A stretch of DNA of 64,000 nucleotides, from NCBI RefSeq assembly GCF_014297285.1, contig NZ_JACOQI010000001.1, forward strand, positions 248,001 through 312,000, read 5' to 3'. Each line of letters opens with the position of its first letter. The first letter of the stretch is position 1. This document shows, in pieces, positions 24,479 through 33,711 of the stretch. The notes under the pieces are model-generated. The model worked only from the letters and a program-made list of their open reading frames with translations. It did not search any database and had not been told where the DNA came from. Made by a program: the position numbers and the translations under genes. The DNA comes from Dysosmobacter segnis. Its GTDB lineage: Bacteria; Bacillota; Clostridia; Oscillospirales; Oscillospiraceae.

Positions 24479-25477
24479 ATGGCTCTGTTTGAAAGCTACG
24501 AGAGAAGAATCGAGAAAATCAATTCCGTCCTGTCTCAGTACGGAATCTCCAGTGTGGAGGAGTGCCGGGAGATCTGCAAGGCTGCCGGCTTTGATCCCTA
24601 TGAGATCGTGAAGGGCATCCAGCCTATCTGCTTTGAAAATGCCTGCTGGGCCTACTGCGTCGGCGCGGCCATCGCGCTGAAGAAGAATGTTCAGACCGCC
24701 GCCGAGGCCGCCGAGGCCATCGGCATCGGCCTCCAGTCCTTCTGCATCCCCGGCTCTGTGGCTGAGGACCGCAAGGTGGGCTTGGGCCACGGCAATCTGG
24801 GCGCTATGCTGCTGCGGGATGAGACCAAGTGCTTCGCCTTCCTGGCGGGCCACGAGTCCTTCGCCGCCGCCGAGGGCGCCATCGGCATCGTCCGCAACGC
24901 CAACAAGGCCCGGAAGGAGCCTCTGCGGGTGATCCTGAACGGTCTGGGCAAGGACGCCGCCCAGATCATCAGCCGTATCAACGGCTTCACCTATGTCCAG
25001 ACCCAGTTTGACTACTACACCGGCGAGCTGAAGACCGTCCGGGAGGTGGCCTATTCCGATGGTGAGCGGGCCGCTGTCCGCTGCTACGGCTGCGATGACG
25101 TCCGCGAGGGCGTAGCCGTCATGCACCACGAGGGCGTGGATGTGTCCATCACCGGCAACTCCACCAACCCCACCCGGTTCCAGCACCCCGTAGCCGGTAC
25201 CTATAAGAAGGAGTGCATCGAGCAGGGCAAGAAGTACTTCTCCGTGGCCTCCGGCGGCGGCACCGGCCGTACTCTGCACCCCGACAACATGGCTGCTGGC
25301 CCCGCTTCCTACGGCATGACCGACACCATGGGCCGTATGCACTCTGACGCCCAGTTCGCCGGTTCCTCCTCCGTCCCCGCTCACGTGGAGATGATGGGCT
25401 TCCTGGGCATGGGCAACAACCCCATGGTCGGCGCGACTGTGGCTGTGGCCGTCGCCGTGGCGGAGAGCCAGAAGTAA
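24479..25477 (+). CDS. GGGtGRT protein, C-terminus remodelled by element insertion
   Basis: This 332-residue protein carries the family-naming motif GGGTGRT near residue 260 (FSVASGGGTGRTLHPDN) and conserved Cys residues near 50-60. Its biochemical role is unknown; it co-occurs with the scaffold-like protein upstream. The ATG at 24479 follows AAGGAGG by 8 bases. The last 69 bases are duplicated at 44980-45048, marking this gene as the attachment site of a 19.6-kb element. The present C-terminus (ending ESQK) is therefore probably element-supplied, replacing a native end (EGKK) now stranded at the far side. The protein remains full length. Confidence 0.9.
   Translation: MALFESYERRIEKINSVLSQYGISSVEECREICKAAGFDPYEIVKGIQPICFENACWAYCVGAAIALKKNVQTAAEAAEAIGIGLQSFCIPGSVAEDRKVGLGHGNLGAMLLRDETKCFAFLAGHESFAAAEGAIGIVRNANKARKEPLRVILNGLGKDAAQIISRINGFTYVQTQFDYYTGELKTVREVAYSDGERAAVRCYGCDDVREGVAVMHHEGVDVSITGNSTNPTRFQHPVAGTYKKECIEQGKKYFSVASGGGTGRTLHPDNMAAGPASYGMTDTMGRMHSDAQFAGSSSVPAHVEMMGFLGMGNNPMVGATVAVAVAVAESQK
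25409..25431 (+). repeat. Left attachment-site core (att) of element 2
   Basis: 23 bases beginning ATGGGCAACAACCCC, identical to 44980-45002 and in the same orientation. It lies inside the GGGtGRT coding sequence. Similarity continues beyond the core with silent differences. Confidence 0.88.
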
Positions 25478-25527
25478 TAGAAAACTACAGAAAATAGCAA
25501 AAAAACAAGAACTTTTTTGATATAAAC

Positions 25528-25562
25528 AAAAACACCCGTTTCATAGAGAAACGGGTGTTTTT
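25528..25562 (+). terminator. Terminator after the GGGtGRT gene (element-borne copy)
   Basis: Arms of AAACACCCGTTTC and complement plus T-tract. A very similar terminator with a different loop follows the displaced gene end at 45093-45127. Confidence 0.9.
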
Positions 25563-25594
25563 ACTGTTTTGTCAACATTTTGTCAACCAAATTT

Positions 25595-26806
25595 TCAAAG
25601 CGTGTCCAAAAGCTTAGCTCCTTCCTCTGACATTTTATCGGTTAAATGCTGGTAGATTTGCATGGTCACCTGAATGTTTTTGTGGCCAAGTCTGTGCTGT
25701 ACATATTTTGGTGATGCACCCCTTTCCGCCAGCATGGTCGCATGGGTATGCCGCAGACTATGATAGTCAAATTTTGGAATCCCCAGCTCATGCCTTGCGA
25801 TATGGCTGACGTGTTGCATATTGCGGCTATTGATATAGGAACCATCCGGGCGGACCATTACCAAATGGATTTCTGCACCATTCCCATTGCAGTTAAGATG
25901 TCCGACATCATCACAGAACCAACGGATGTAGAGGTCATCACAGATTGCACGATTTTGTTCTTGACGTGCTTTTTCACGCTCTAAGGCATTAACAACATCT
26001 TGCGATAGTTCAATGGTACGGATGCTATCATATTTCGGCATTGTGAAATACCAATACGAATCTCTACCAGCAATCTTATCTTTTTCCTGCCATAGAATTT
26101 GCTGCCGAACCGTAAGTTTTTTTGCGGTCAGGTCAATATCCTTCCACTTCAAAGCAAAAGCTTCTGCAATACGCAGACCACACTTATAGCCAATCAAGAG
26201 AGGCAGATAAGAACTGCTTCCCTCCGGGAACCGTTGGAATAACTTCCCCATTTGCTCTGCGGACAGGTACACATGAGGTGCACTTCTGGTTTTGACTTTT
26301 GGCGTTGCACGAGTAGAGGGAATGTCTATATACTCCGCAGGACTGAATGGGATGTATTTCAGCGGCTGAACCGCATAGGAAAGACTCCCAGTCAGGATGC
26401 CTTTCAGCACCGCTAAGGTGTTGCGGCTATACCCCTGATTGAATTTATCGTTTATTAGCTTTTGCAAAGTTTCGGGAGACAGTGCCGCAAGCCGGTATTT
26501 TCCAATGGCAGGCTTGATATGTAGCCGGATTTTCTTATCATAGTTGCTGATAGTGCTGGGCTTGCAGTTGTTTTGACAATATTCCTTCATCCAGAAGTCC
26601 AGATAGTCAGAAACGCTGATTTCACTGGGCTTAAAGACTGCACCGGCACGATTGTACTCAGACATAGCTTGTGCACCTGCGGCAGAAGCTTCCGTTTTTG
26701 TACGGAATCCGCTTTTGCTGATGGTCTGTCGCTTACCATCAATACGAGCACCCTCAAAACTGTACTGCCAGTAAGGACCACGTTTTCTAAGTCTTAATTC
26801 GCTCAA
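25595..26806 (-). CDS. Tyrosine integrase of element 2
   Basis: This 403-residue integrase would recombine attP with the GGGtGRT 3' end. An N-terminal arm-binding domain (about 1-55) is followed by a SAM-like core-binding domain (about 70-165) and the catalytic domain. Visible catalytic residues are Arg in GLRIAEAFALKW, HSLRHTHAT (HxxR), the His in LGHKN and the Tyr in MQIYQHL. The TTG at 26806 lies 8-9 bases after AAGGAG and gives the usual length for Tn916-type integrases; the frame also extends to 26872. It sits 164 bases inside the left att core, the expected position. Confidence 0.93.
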   Translation of the reverse strand: MSELRLRKRGPYWQYSFEGARIDGKRQTISKSGFRTKTEASAAGAQAMSEYNRAGAVFKPSEISVSDYLDFWMKEYCQNNCKPSTISNYDKKIRLHIKPAIGKYRLAALSPETLQKLINDKFNQGYSRNTLAVLKGILTGSLSYAVQPLKYIPFSPAEYIDIPSTRATPKVKTRSAPHVYLSAEQMGKLFQRFPEGSSSYLPLLIGYKCGLRIAEAFALKWKDIDLTAKKLTVRQQILWQEKDKIAGRDSYWYFTMPKYDSIRTIELSQDVVNALEREKARQEQNRAICDDLYIRWFCDDVGHLNCNGNGAEIHLVMVRPDGSYINSRNMQHVSHIARHELGIPKFDYHSLRHTHATMLAERGASPKYVQHRLGHKNIQVTMQIYQHLTDKMSEEGAKLLDTL

Positions 26807-26871
26807 AATATTAGCTCCTTTTCCTTTTGAAAAACGGGGCAGGTGCCCATATTGACACCTGCCCGTAGCCA

Positions 26872-27108
26872 TTACCCAACTGCCAGTTCTTTGATATTCA
26901 GCGGATCGCTGAGATCATGGCCCTCGTACCGCTGAAGGAACTCATCCAGCGCCGCTTTGCGAACCCGAATGGAGCCAAGCTTCAGCGCAGGCAAAAGCCC
27001 CAAGTTGATGAGCCGATATACGAACGCCGGGTTCGTATGGAGCAACTGACTGACTTCTTTTACGGTGTAGACGGGGGGTGGGGAGGCTACAAGATTTTGT
27101 TCATTCAT
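26872..27108 (-). CDS. Excisionase-like small DNA-binding protein (Xis)
   Basis: This 78-residue protein is a MerR/Xis-type winged helix-turn-helix: YTVKEVSQLLHTNPAFVYRLINLG, then the wing LGSIRVRKAALDEFL. Such proteins bind att arms and direct excision. The ATG at 27108 follows AAGGAG; a longer upstream frame has no such signal. It lies directly upstream of the integrase gene on the same strand. Confidence 0.88.
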   Translation of the reverse strand: MNEQNLVASPPPVYTVKEVSQLLHTNPAFVYRLINLGLLPALKLGSIRVRKAALDEFLQRYEGHDLSDPLNIKELAVG

Positions 27109-27300
27109 AAAAAAGCTCCTTACATAAATATTTGTTATGAAATTTGAATTTGCAAATGTCAGTCCAAGATGAAGAGACAACTGCTTTTGATAGGACCATT
27201 TTAACATACAGGATGAAATCAAGCAGTATTCCAACGGGCAATAAATAGAGAAAAATCCAGCCCGCACAGGAGCGGACTGGATGGCGGATATAAAGTATAA

Positions 27301-28971
27301 TTAGAATATCGTAGGCTGTATAAAACCAGAGTCATTCGTGCTATCTTCGTAGAGTGTGCGATGAACAACCTCAAACATCTCTTCGTGGCGATTGGTATTC
27401 CGAATTTTCGCTATTTGGAATTTTTCCAAACTATCAGTAGATTTTTGCCTCAGGGGAGATGCGTATTTCAATCTCTCCAATAAAGTATTTTCACGGGGAA
27501 TGCATCCGTAAAAATATAATGTAGGGGATTGCCAACGCGAGGTATAAGAATCAACAGAAATTCTGTCCTTTATCAGCATATGGATTCTATCAATGAGCAT
27601 ATCGTCGGTTAACCACTTATGCCCGGCTTCCTTGGCTGCACAGATAAAGTCTTTCGGATGAATGCTCGAAAAAGCAAGATAATCACTGGGTTTACCAGAG
27701 AGATGAAGTCCAATTGTTTTTTGAGTTGTGTAGAGTGTTGCATGTTCATCGTAAAGCCCGATCCGGGATAAATCCCCAAGGAGATACTTTTCAAACTGTT
27801 CCTTGGCAAATTCAAACCAACCATCTGGGGTCCGCTGCCAGTCGGGTGAAGTGACCTCATCGCAAGCGGCATGAAGCTGTTGTTCCCAGCATAAATCTTT
27901 GATTCGGCAGTCATAATCTGTCTGTCGAATAACATTTCGTATACACGCGACTCTCCAGTGAACTGCTGGACATTGAATTATTAAATTTCGATACAGTTTT
28001 AATAAGCGCTTGATAATTTCAATTCGGCAGTCAACCCAACTCATAGTGTTTTGCAGTTCTGATGCGGTAACACCTGCTGCACAATCCTCTCTGAATTTTA
28101 CGGGTCTCTCAGATGCAGCACACTTGATGCCTAATTCCGATAGTAGTACCGTGATTTCAAGAGTTATAGACAGTCCAGTACACATTTCAAAGTACCAAGC
28201 ATCTTCTTCTGTAAAGTCAAGGTCAAATTTCGGGACTTCACAAGGGGGAGGCAGCGTTCGTGTAAAGTACTTGAGCATATGCACGTATTCGGCCTTGTCC
28301 CCCCATATGACAAACCGTTTATATGCCTCTAATCTTCCTTTCTCACAAAAAGTTGGAACAATTAGCTTTATTCCGTCATTTAAACTGTTCTGATCCGAGA
28401 CACTAATACCGAAAGCACTGTGTTTTTTTAGATGTGAAAATTTGCGATCCAATATTGGTTGATATGTCTCGGGACAATTTAAGGCCGTGATCTCACGTCT
28501 GTTAGATTGCTCGCTACGTTTATTTAAATACATTAAAAGAGGAATGTCATATAAGGTAAAATAGTTTTCCGGGTTCCATTTGTAGTAGAATACCGGATAC
28601 GGGGATGAATGAAGTAAAAATTCAAGGTCTTTATTCAGTTTGGAAAGAATGAGATCATCAGCGATGTCCTTTTCACTGGCATCATGCAGTTCCTCGAATC
28701 GCTTGTTTGCTTTTTCAGCGATGCAATTCAACTTATTTAAATTCGGGTGGCGTACTGCATAGATTTCTTGAATAATAGGATGTCCTTTATAATCCAGAAA
28801 TGTGAACGGGGATTTTCCCATGATAATTGCACATAGCAAATACTGCTTGAGCCATTTATAATTTTCAGACAACTCATGGCGTAAAGGCGAGGAGTTTATC
28901 TTGTATCTGCCTTGCCGAGTTTCATCGACTTTACGCCAGAAATCGTTGCTACCGCTTTGCTGTTTATCCAT
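27301..28971 (-). CDS. Unknown 556-residue element protein
   Basis: I do not recognise this protein. It is soluble and rich in aromatic and charged residues, with scattered Cys and His (for example ECVHMLKYFTRTLPPP-like and WRVACIRNVIRQTDYDC segments) but no clear nucleotide-binding loop. The ATG at 28971 has GGAGG upstream. It is AT-rich and lies downstream of an ATPase gene and another large unknown gene on the same strand, so the three may form one module. A role in element replication, transfer or host interaction is possible; nothing in the sequence decides. Confidence 0.7.
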   Translation of the reverse strand: MDKQQSGSNDFWRKVDETRQGRYKINSSPLRHELSENYKWLKQYLLCAIIMGKSPFTFLDYKGHPIIQEIYAVRHPNLNKLNCIAEKANKRFEELHDASEKDIADDLILSKLNKDLEFLLHSSPYPVFYYKWNPENYFTLYDIPLLMYLNKRSEQSNRREITALNCPETYQPILDRKFSHLKKHSAFGISVSDQNSLNDGIKLIVPTFCEKGRLEAYKRFVIWGDKAEYVHMLKYFTRTLPPPCEVPKFDLDFTEEDAWYFEMCTGLSITLEITVLLSELGIKCAASERPVKFREDCAAGVTASELQNTMSWVDCRIEIIKRLLKLYRNLIIQCPAVHWRVACIRNVIRQTDYDCRIKDLCWEQQLHAACDEVTSPDWQRTPDGWFEFAKEQFEKYLLGDLSRIGLYDEHATLYTTQKTIGLHLSGKPSDYLAFSSIHPKDFICAAKEAGHKWLTDDMLIDRIHMLIKDRISVDSYTSRWQSPTLYFYGCIPRENTLLERLKYASPLRQKSTDSLEKFQIAKIRNTNRHEEMFEVVHRTLYEDSTNDSGFIQPTIF

Positions 28972-29014
28972 AATGCTTCCTCCATTGATTTATCCTACCA
29001 CACCTCAAGCGCAA

Positions 29015-29116
29015 ATGCTATTATTTATGCTAAAATTTATGCTTGACAGCCAAATTATTGCTATGATGTACGCTTTTGGAGAATTTGCATTTAAAAATTA
29101 GCATATTTTTTAGCAT
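29015..29116. repeat. Cluster of ATGCTA/TAGCAT motifs upstream of the 556-residue gene
   Basis: Three ATGCTA or ATGCTT motifs (29015, 29027, 29039) face two TAGCAT motifs (29099, 29111) in an AT-rich 165-base gap. The arrangement suggests a multi-site operator. Confidence 0.4.
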
Positions 29117-29137
29117 AGAATACATCTTGGAATGTGG

Positions 29138-30166
29138 TTAAAGTCTTGGTACACAATCAATAAGAAGATGACCACTTGCATCTGTGTAGAGAAACTGACC
29201 TACGGTGAGTCTGCGAATTAGAGTTTCGTATTCACGGACTTTTGATGTGTCGGAACAGAGTACTTTTGCGAGAGAATGTACCTGCCGATCCCCCGGGTAA
29301 AAATAGCCTCGCAGCGCAGCTTGCTCCAATGCCTGCACAGCAGTCTTGTTATCAATCCACTGGGAGGCAAACCAACCGTTGACATGGTATTTCCGCCCTT
29401 CACGCAAGATTCTAACCAACATGCTGGAGTCATTGAATGAAAATCTTTGGCATTCATCCAATAGGACCACCACCGGGCAGGTGTCTTTCGATGCCTGCAA
29501 TTTATCTGCCCACAAGTCAGATAACAGCAGTTCTGTGATCAAAGACTGAGAAGCACGATCAGGAATTGTATCAAATTGCAGAATGGTAATACCAGGTTTG
29601 TCAAATTGCCAATCACAGCCATTACCGCCGGAAAACAATCGGCTAAGATCTTCCAAACGAACCAGAGATGGTTCCATCTTTGCAGCCCGCTCGGAGTCTG
29701 CCTCAATAAATGAAATCAGATTGGCAAAAGATGTGGAATGTGGAAAAGCTTGCATAAACAGATTGATTGCACGACGCAAATGAACCGGCTGTGCAGTACC
29801 ACGAAAACGATAGGCGTCAAGGATAGCCTCCGTCAATCTGGCTGCGGTATCCCCTGCTTCCTCCGTGTAATACGGGGTAAGTTGTAGTGAACGAAAAGGG
29901 TTAACCCGTGCTTGCTGTCGAACATCGAGTATGTTGATTCTGGTACTTTTTAGAATTTCCTGCATACTGCTCTCTCTGAAATCGCCGGAGCAGTCGAAAA
30001 TGTAGGCATGTACGCCTTGCTCTGGCAATTGGCTCAAAAAATGTTTAATTGCGTAGCTTTTGCCACGTCCAGATTGGCCGAGAAGGGCGATATGCCCATT
30101 GCTCGCATTTCCCCAAGGGAGGGACATTCCGTCTAAGGAATGCCCCAGATTAAGTTTATAGTCCAT
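29138..30166 (-). CDS. HerA/FtsK/VirD4-superfamily ATPase
   Basis: This 342-residue P-loop ATPase has Walker A LLGQSGRGKS near residue 30 and a Walker B-like VVVLLDECQRF near residue 225. The overall size fits a compact HerA or VirB4/VirD4-like pump without membrane helices. The ATG at 30166 lies behind GAGGAGG; a longer frame to 30181 lacks a good start. It follows the 597-residue unknown gene after 11 bases, so the two are probably translated together. It might act as a coupling protein for the element's relaxase or as part of a defence-type HerA module; I cannot choose from sequence alone. Confidence 0.78.
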   Translation of the reverse strand: MDYKLNLGHSLDGMSLPWGNASNGHIALLGQSGRGKSYAIKHFLSQLPEQGVHAYIFDCSGDFRESSMQEILKSTRINILDVRQQARVNPFRSLQLTPYYTEEAGDTAARLTEAILDAYRFRGTAQPVHLRRAINLFMQAFPHSTSFANLISFIEADSERAAKMEPSLVRLEDLSRLFSGGNGCDWQFDKPGITILQFDTIPDRASQSLITELLLSDLWADKLQASKDTCPVVVLLDECQRFSFNDSSMLVRILREGRKYHVNGWFASQWIDNKTAVQALEQAALRGYFYPGDRQVHSLAKVLCSDTSKVREYETLIRRLTVGQFLYTDASGHLLIDCVPRL

Positions 30167-30177
30167 AATTCTCCTCC

Positions 30178-31971
30178 TCAAATTAGTGGCGGCTCACCAA
30201 GCCGTTCAAAGACCTCTCGCTTAAACTTATAAACGCGAATGCTTTGAACCCGTCCATATGCGTTGTAGCAGGCGATCCGGGTCAAATATGATTGGGCATT
30301 GACTGTTTTACCTGATAGAATTCCTTTTTCCTTTAGTTTCTGTTTTGTAGCAGAGGGGGGACATCCAGCTTCATTGCAAATACGATCAAAAGCTGCCTTG
30401 TCGAACGCAAAGTAGTTGCGGTCGAAATAAACGGTTCCTTGAGAATCCGTCGCTGTTGTGCATTGCCCCATCGGAGACAGCGAAAATCTCTTGTTGCGGA
30501 GCATGTTTCGCCCGACTTCGATAAAAATTTCTGCCAATCCATCTTCACCCGTTGCCTGTGCGCTATTGATGTCGAGAATTTCCACCAGTCCGTCCAACCA
30601 ATCAGATTGATTGGCCAAGGGTGGGCAGTTCAAGCGCTTGTAGAAAATCTCGATAAAGCGATGTAGCGCAATCAAGATGCTAATCAATTCAGCAGTTTCT
30701 GCTGAGAATTCGTACTGATCAGCAATATCAAATGCAATTGAAATACTTTCCTCTAACAAAGATTGGAGAACAGAAGTGCTATCCATTGCAAAATCGGCAA
30801 ATGCTGCCCAGTATTCCATTTGAGGAGAGGATTTCCCCAAATTCTTAACAGAAAAATCAAGATTTTCCAATTTGAGTGAAATCACCTCAGGCTGCCATGC
30901 CAAATAAGAACCCTCTTTGCCGAGAATGATGGGCGCTGTGCGGAGCGGAATCGAAACAGGGATATCGTCCTTATTGCAAAGATCAAGTTCACCTCGGCGG
31001 ATAGCCAAACACAGGGCGGAACTGTTCTTAATAACCGCTCCGTTGACTGTACCTTCATAGATAATAAGGGGCTGATCTTTGTGGAATGCGATCTCACGCA
31101 AAAATGCAGTAGAGGACATATCCAGAGAAATTACTGGATTAGCGGCCTCACATAACATGTTTTTCAGGTGGGACTCGACACGTGCGCTTGGTAGTTCCAG
31201 GAATAACGCATGGTGAACGTGGCATCCCATTGCGGCCAATATTGTGCTCAGAAATGCGATATGCTGCCAGAGTAAAATTGCCAACCGCAGAGGGAGATAC
31301 GTTATTGCATTAAAATTCTCCGTGAAGCGTTCAACAGCGATTTTGGCCGCAGCAGGTAACACATGCGGCAGCTTTGTACAAGCATGAACGGGGAGCGCGG
31401 TTCTGGCACATGTTCCGAGATTCTTAAAGGCTAAAAATTCCCAGCTTCCGCCTCTGGTACACCAGCCAGCAAAAAATGGCACACAAACACGAGTCATGAG
31501 TTGTGTTGCAATGCTACGTAGCAGCGTAGCAATTTTTGAAACTGGGCCGTACATGGTGATCTTGCACCCTGCCAATTGGAGATGATTCAAAAACTTGCGA
31601 TCATTCAAGAAATCATCCACAGTGAGTTGAAACGCATCATGGTGGCTCACCTTGAGTTCAATCAACGCTTCCTGGTTGGTGCATGGGTCAAAACAATAAA
31701 GCCGAACATATTCAAAAACGAAGTCGGTAAATTCACGAACCACTCCACTCGGAAGTTGAGCCCAGTATGTATTGCCTTGCAGCCGGTATGCCTGCACCAG
31801 AGAAGATTCGCGCAGGTTTTTTTGCGATAGCTGATATTTCAAGCGGTCATATTGTTCCTGTATTTTCCGAATGGTTTCGGTAGCATAATAGAGATGGGGA
31901 TCGATGTTTGGAACCGGTGCCATGACGGGCTGAATTGGGTCGATGAGGGGACCATAGGGCGTTGCGGACAT
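30178..31971 (-). CDS. Unknown 597-residue protein partnered with the ATPase
   Basis: This large protein has no recognised catalytic motif. A segment near residues 150-180 (LRSIATQLMTRV, then FFAGWCTRGG) and hydrophobic stretches near 240-260 stand out. The last 80 residues look like a winged-helix DNA-binding domain (FDRICNEAGCPPSATKQKL, then VYKF), as at the end of some element-borne helicase/primase-like proteins. The ATG at 31971 follows CGGAGG. The ATPase gene follows after only 11 bases. A shared complex is likely; its function is unknown. Confidence 0.7.
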   Translation of the reverse strand: MSATPYGPLIDPIQPVMAPVPNIDPHLYYATETIRKIQEQYDRLKYQLSQKNLRESSLVQAYRLQGNTYWAQLPSGVVREFTDFVFEYVRLYCFDPCTNQEALIELKVSHHDAFQLTVDDFLNDRKFLNHLQLAGCKITMYGPVSKIATLLRSIATQLMTRVCVPFFAGWCTRGGSWEFLAFKNLGTCARTALPVHACTKLPHVLPAAAKIAVERFTENFNAITYLPLRLAILLWQHIAFLSTILAAMGCHVHHALFLELPSARVESHLKNMLCEAANPVISLDMSSTAFLREIAFHKDQPLIIYEGTVNGAVIKNSSALCLAIRRGELDLCNKDDIPVSIPLRTAPIILGKEGSYLAWQPEVISLKLENLDFSVKNLGKSSPQMEYWAAFADFAMDSTSVLQSLLEESISIAFDIADQYEFSAETAELISILIALHRFIEIFYKRLNCPPLANQSDWLDGLVEILDINSAQATGEDGLAEIFIEVGRNMLRNKRFSLSPMGQCTTATDSQGTVYFDRNYFAFDKAAFDRICNEAGCPPSATKQKLKEKGILSGKTVNAQSYLTRIACYNAYGRVQSIRVYKFKREVFERLGEPPLI

Positions 31972-32288
31972 GTTATTTTCCTCCGTTTAAAAATTAGATT
32001 TTAATACTAACTGTTGGACTAATTTTAACGGAAGTACAAGGGAAAAATCTAATTCCAGCGGTACAACTTTTTGGAAAAAACATGACCGCAAAGTGAAATA
32101 ACGCTTGTCAACTATAGTAAATGTCAGGGGGGACTCATCCGTGTCTGGCAATCTGCAATGTAACTTTGTAATCAGACATAACATTACAGTAATGGGGACC
32201 CAATGGGGAAGTGGCGGCATCGCCCTTCCCCTTGCGAACCATAAAATATAAAGGGGACGGTTCTATGACGTCACATAGGAGGAAAAAC

Positions 32289-32561
32289 ATGGGAACGAAA
32301 AAAATTACACTTCGCATTCCTGAGAACGATTATGCTATCATCGAACACAAGGCACTGGAATCGCATCTAAGCTTAAACCAATATTTGATCAGGTGTGGCT
32401 GTGATAATGGGGTAGGGGGAGCGAGACATCTTACCGATTTGATGGGCCGTTTAGGGCGTCTGTATGACACTACCCAGAGGGCAAAAGAGTTGCCCCAATT
32501 AAAGGAAGATGTATTTCAATGGCGTGATGATACTATGGCATTGATAGAAAGAATGGCTTAA
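32289..32561 (+). CDS. MobC-like relaxosome accessory protein
   Basis: This 90-residue protein starts with a ribbon-helix-helix-like segment (ITLRIPENDYAIIEHKALE, then LSLNQYLIRCG), followed by a helical tail typical of MobC-type mobilisation proteins that help the relaxase open oriT. AGGAGG precedes the ATG at 32289. The relaxase gene begins 1 base after its stop. The oriT probably lies in 31990-32280, where short inverted repeats are present but no known oriT could be matched by eye. Confidence 0.75.
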   Translation: MGTKKITLRIPENDYAIIEHKALESHLSLNQYLIRCGCDNGVGGARHLTDLMGRLGRLYDTTQRAKELPQLKEDVFQWRDDTMALIERMA

Positions 32562-32562
32562 T

Positions 32563-33120
32563 ATGGCTACCTTGAAAGTTATTTGTAAAAACCCTGCTGA
32601 CAGTTGCTATGACGAAAAGTATAAAGATGCTCTGGCAATCGAAGCAGTAGTTTCGTATGTCTTGAACCCTGATAAGACGCAAGGTTATATTGGCGGGTGG
32701 GGAGTATCACCTACCAATGCGGTGCGAGAGATGGAATTGCTCCAAAGGCTTTATCATAAGGATAGCGGAGTCCGCATCCGACATTGGATTATAGGTTTTA
32801 CTCCCAGCGAGATTGAACGAGCATCTTCGAATGTGGGGGGCGCCATGGATCAATTACTCTGGACTATGGGAGCGCTTCTTGCCGAATACTATAAGGGAAA
32901 CTATCAGGTTGTTTGGGGCGTGCATCTGGATAAGCCGCGAGAGCCGCATATCCACTTCGCAATGTCCACAGTTTCGCTTGTGAATGGCAAGAAATATTCG
33001 GGCAGTAAAACTGATTATTCTGCCTATATCGCATATGCAAAATCTGTATTGCGGTACTATGGAATTAACTTGTGGCCGATTAGCGACCAAGCAGTGAGCA
33101 AATATGTCCACACATATTAA
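32563..33120 (+). CDS. Short relaxase (MobA/VirD2-type), 185 residues
   Basis: The protein contains the relaxase histidine motif PHIHFAMSTVSLVNG near residue 127 and an upstream conserved RHWIIGFTPSE segment. This suggests a nicking enzyme that starts mobilisation at oriT. It is much shorter than usual relaxases (300-600 residues) and ends at a proper stop just before a strong terminator, so it is either a minimal relaxase or a truncated one that still keeps the catalytic core. The candidate catalytic Tyr is in the N-terminal region (CYDEKY or AVVSYVLN). Confidence 0.75.
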   Translation: MATLKVICKNPADSCYDEKYKDALAIEAVVSYVLNPDKTQGYIGGWGVSPTNAVREMELLQRLYHKDSGVRIRHWIIGFTPSEIERASSNVGGAMDQLLWTMGALLAEYYKGNYQVVWGVHLDKPREPHIHFAMSTVSLVNGKKYSGSKTDYSAYIAYAKSVLRYYGINLWPISDQAVSKYVHTY

Positions 33121-33122
33121 AT

Positions 33123-33156
33123 AAAACGGGATGGATAAATTTCTCCATCCCGTTTT
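33123..33156. terminator. Bidirectional terminator between convergent operons
   Basis: AAAACGGGATGGA and its complement around an 8-base loop, with A- and T-tracts on both sides. Confidence 0.9.
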
Positions 33157-33162
33157 AAACGT

Positions 33163-33708
33163 TTATGACACAGATGATTCCCCACAACTATGGCTCGTCA
33201 CAGAGTTGTAGTTGAGGTTCATCCGACTATGGTAATCCATTACGCTACCCATGTAGTAAGGCTTTGATAAATCCGCCGTCCGCAGCCAGGCATCCATAGG
33301 AAGCAGTTCGGCGTGGTCAGAGTCATAGACGTAGAAGCCGAAGCGGTCTGCGTAGCTTTCCGTGACGCTATTGAGCGCCGCATGGAAAGCTGGGGCAGGC
33401 ATAATGCCGCTGAACATATCGTAGGACGCCTTTGCCAAAGCCCGTACTGCCGCCATAAAATAGGGATAACTGTTTCGGAAATATCGCGCCTTGAAATCGT
33501 GGACGAGGCGCAGCTGATCTCCGTCCCTTATACAAAGGTCGCCAAAGTGCTGTTCCAAACAACGGATTTGGACTGCTCTCGTAATTTCGTCCGTATCCGC
33601 TGCCGAGTCGGCCACAGTCTGGAAAAACCATTCCGGCAGACTGTCTATGGTAGCCCTCCGGCTCTCTGAAATCGGCTGCTCTGAAAATTCATAAATTGTG
33701 CTGTGCAT
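33163..33708 (-). CDS. Unknown 181-residue element protein
   Basis: I do not recognise a named family. It is a soluble helical protein with SLPEWFFQTVADSA near residue 25 and a final DYHSRMNLNYNSVTSHS. It is the last gene of the long minus-strand operon that includes RecT and the MoxR/VWA pair. AAGGAGG lies before its ATG at 33708, three bases after the LPD28-like gene. Similar small genes accompany antirestriction/LPD-type proteins in Clostridial elements; no function is assigned. Confidence 0.65.
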   Translation of the reverse strand: MHSTIYEFSEQPISESRRATIDSLPEWFFQTVADSAADTDEITRAVQIRCLEQHFGDLCIRDGDQLRLVHDFKARYFRNSYPYFMAAVRALAKASYDMFSGIMPAPAFHAALNSVTESYADRFGFYVYDSDHAELLPMDAWLRTADLSKPYYMGSVMDYHSRMNLNYNSVTSHSCGESSVS

Positions 33709-33711
33709 GGT

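Noticed and set aside
23531..25384. 617-codon open frame antisense to the scaffold and GGGtGRT genes
   Set aside because: Shadow frame of GC-rich genes without start signals or recognisable domains.
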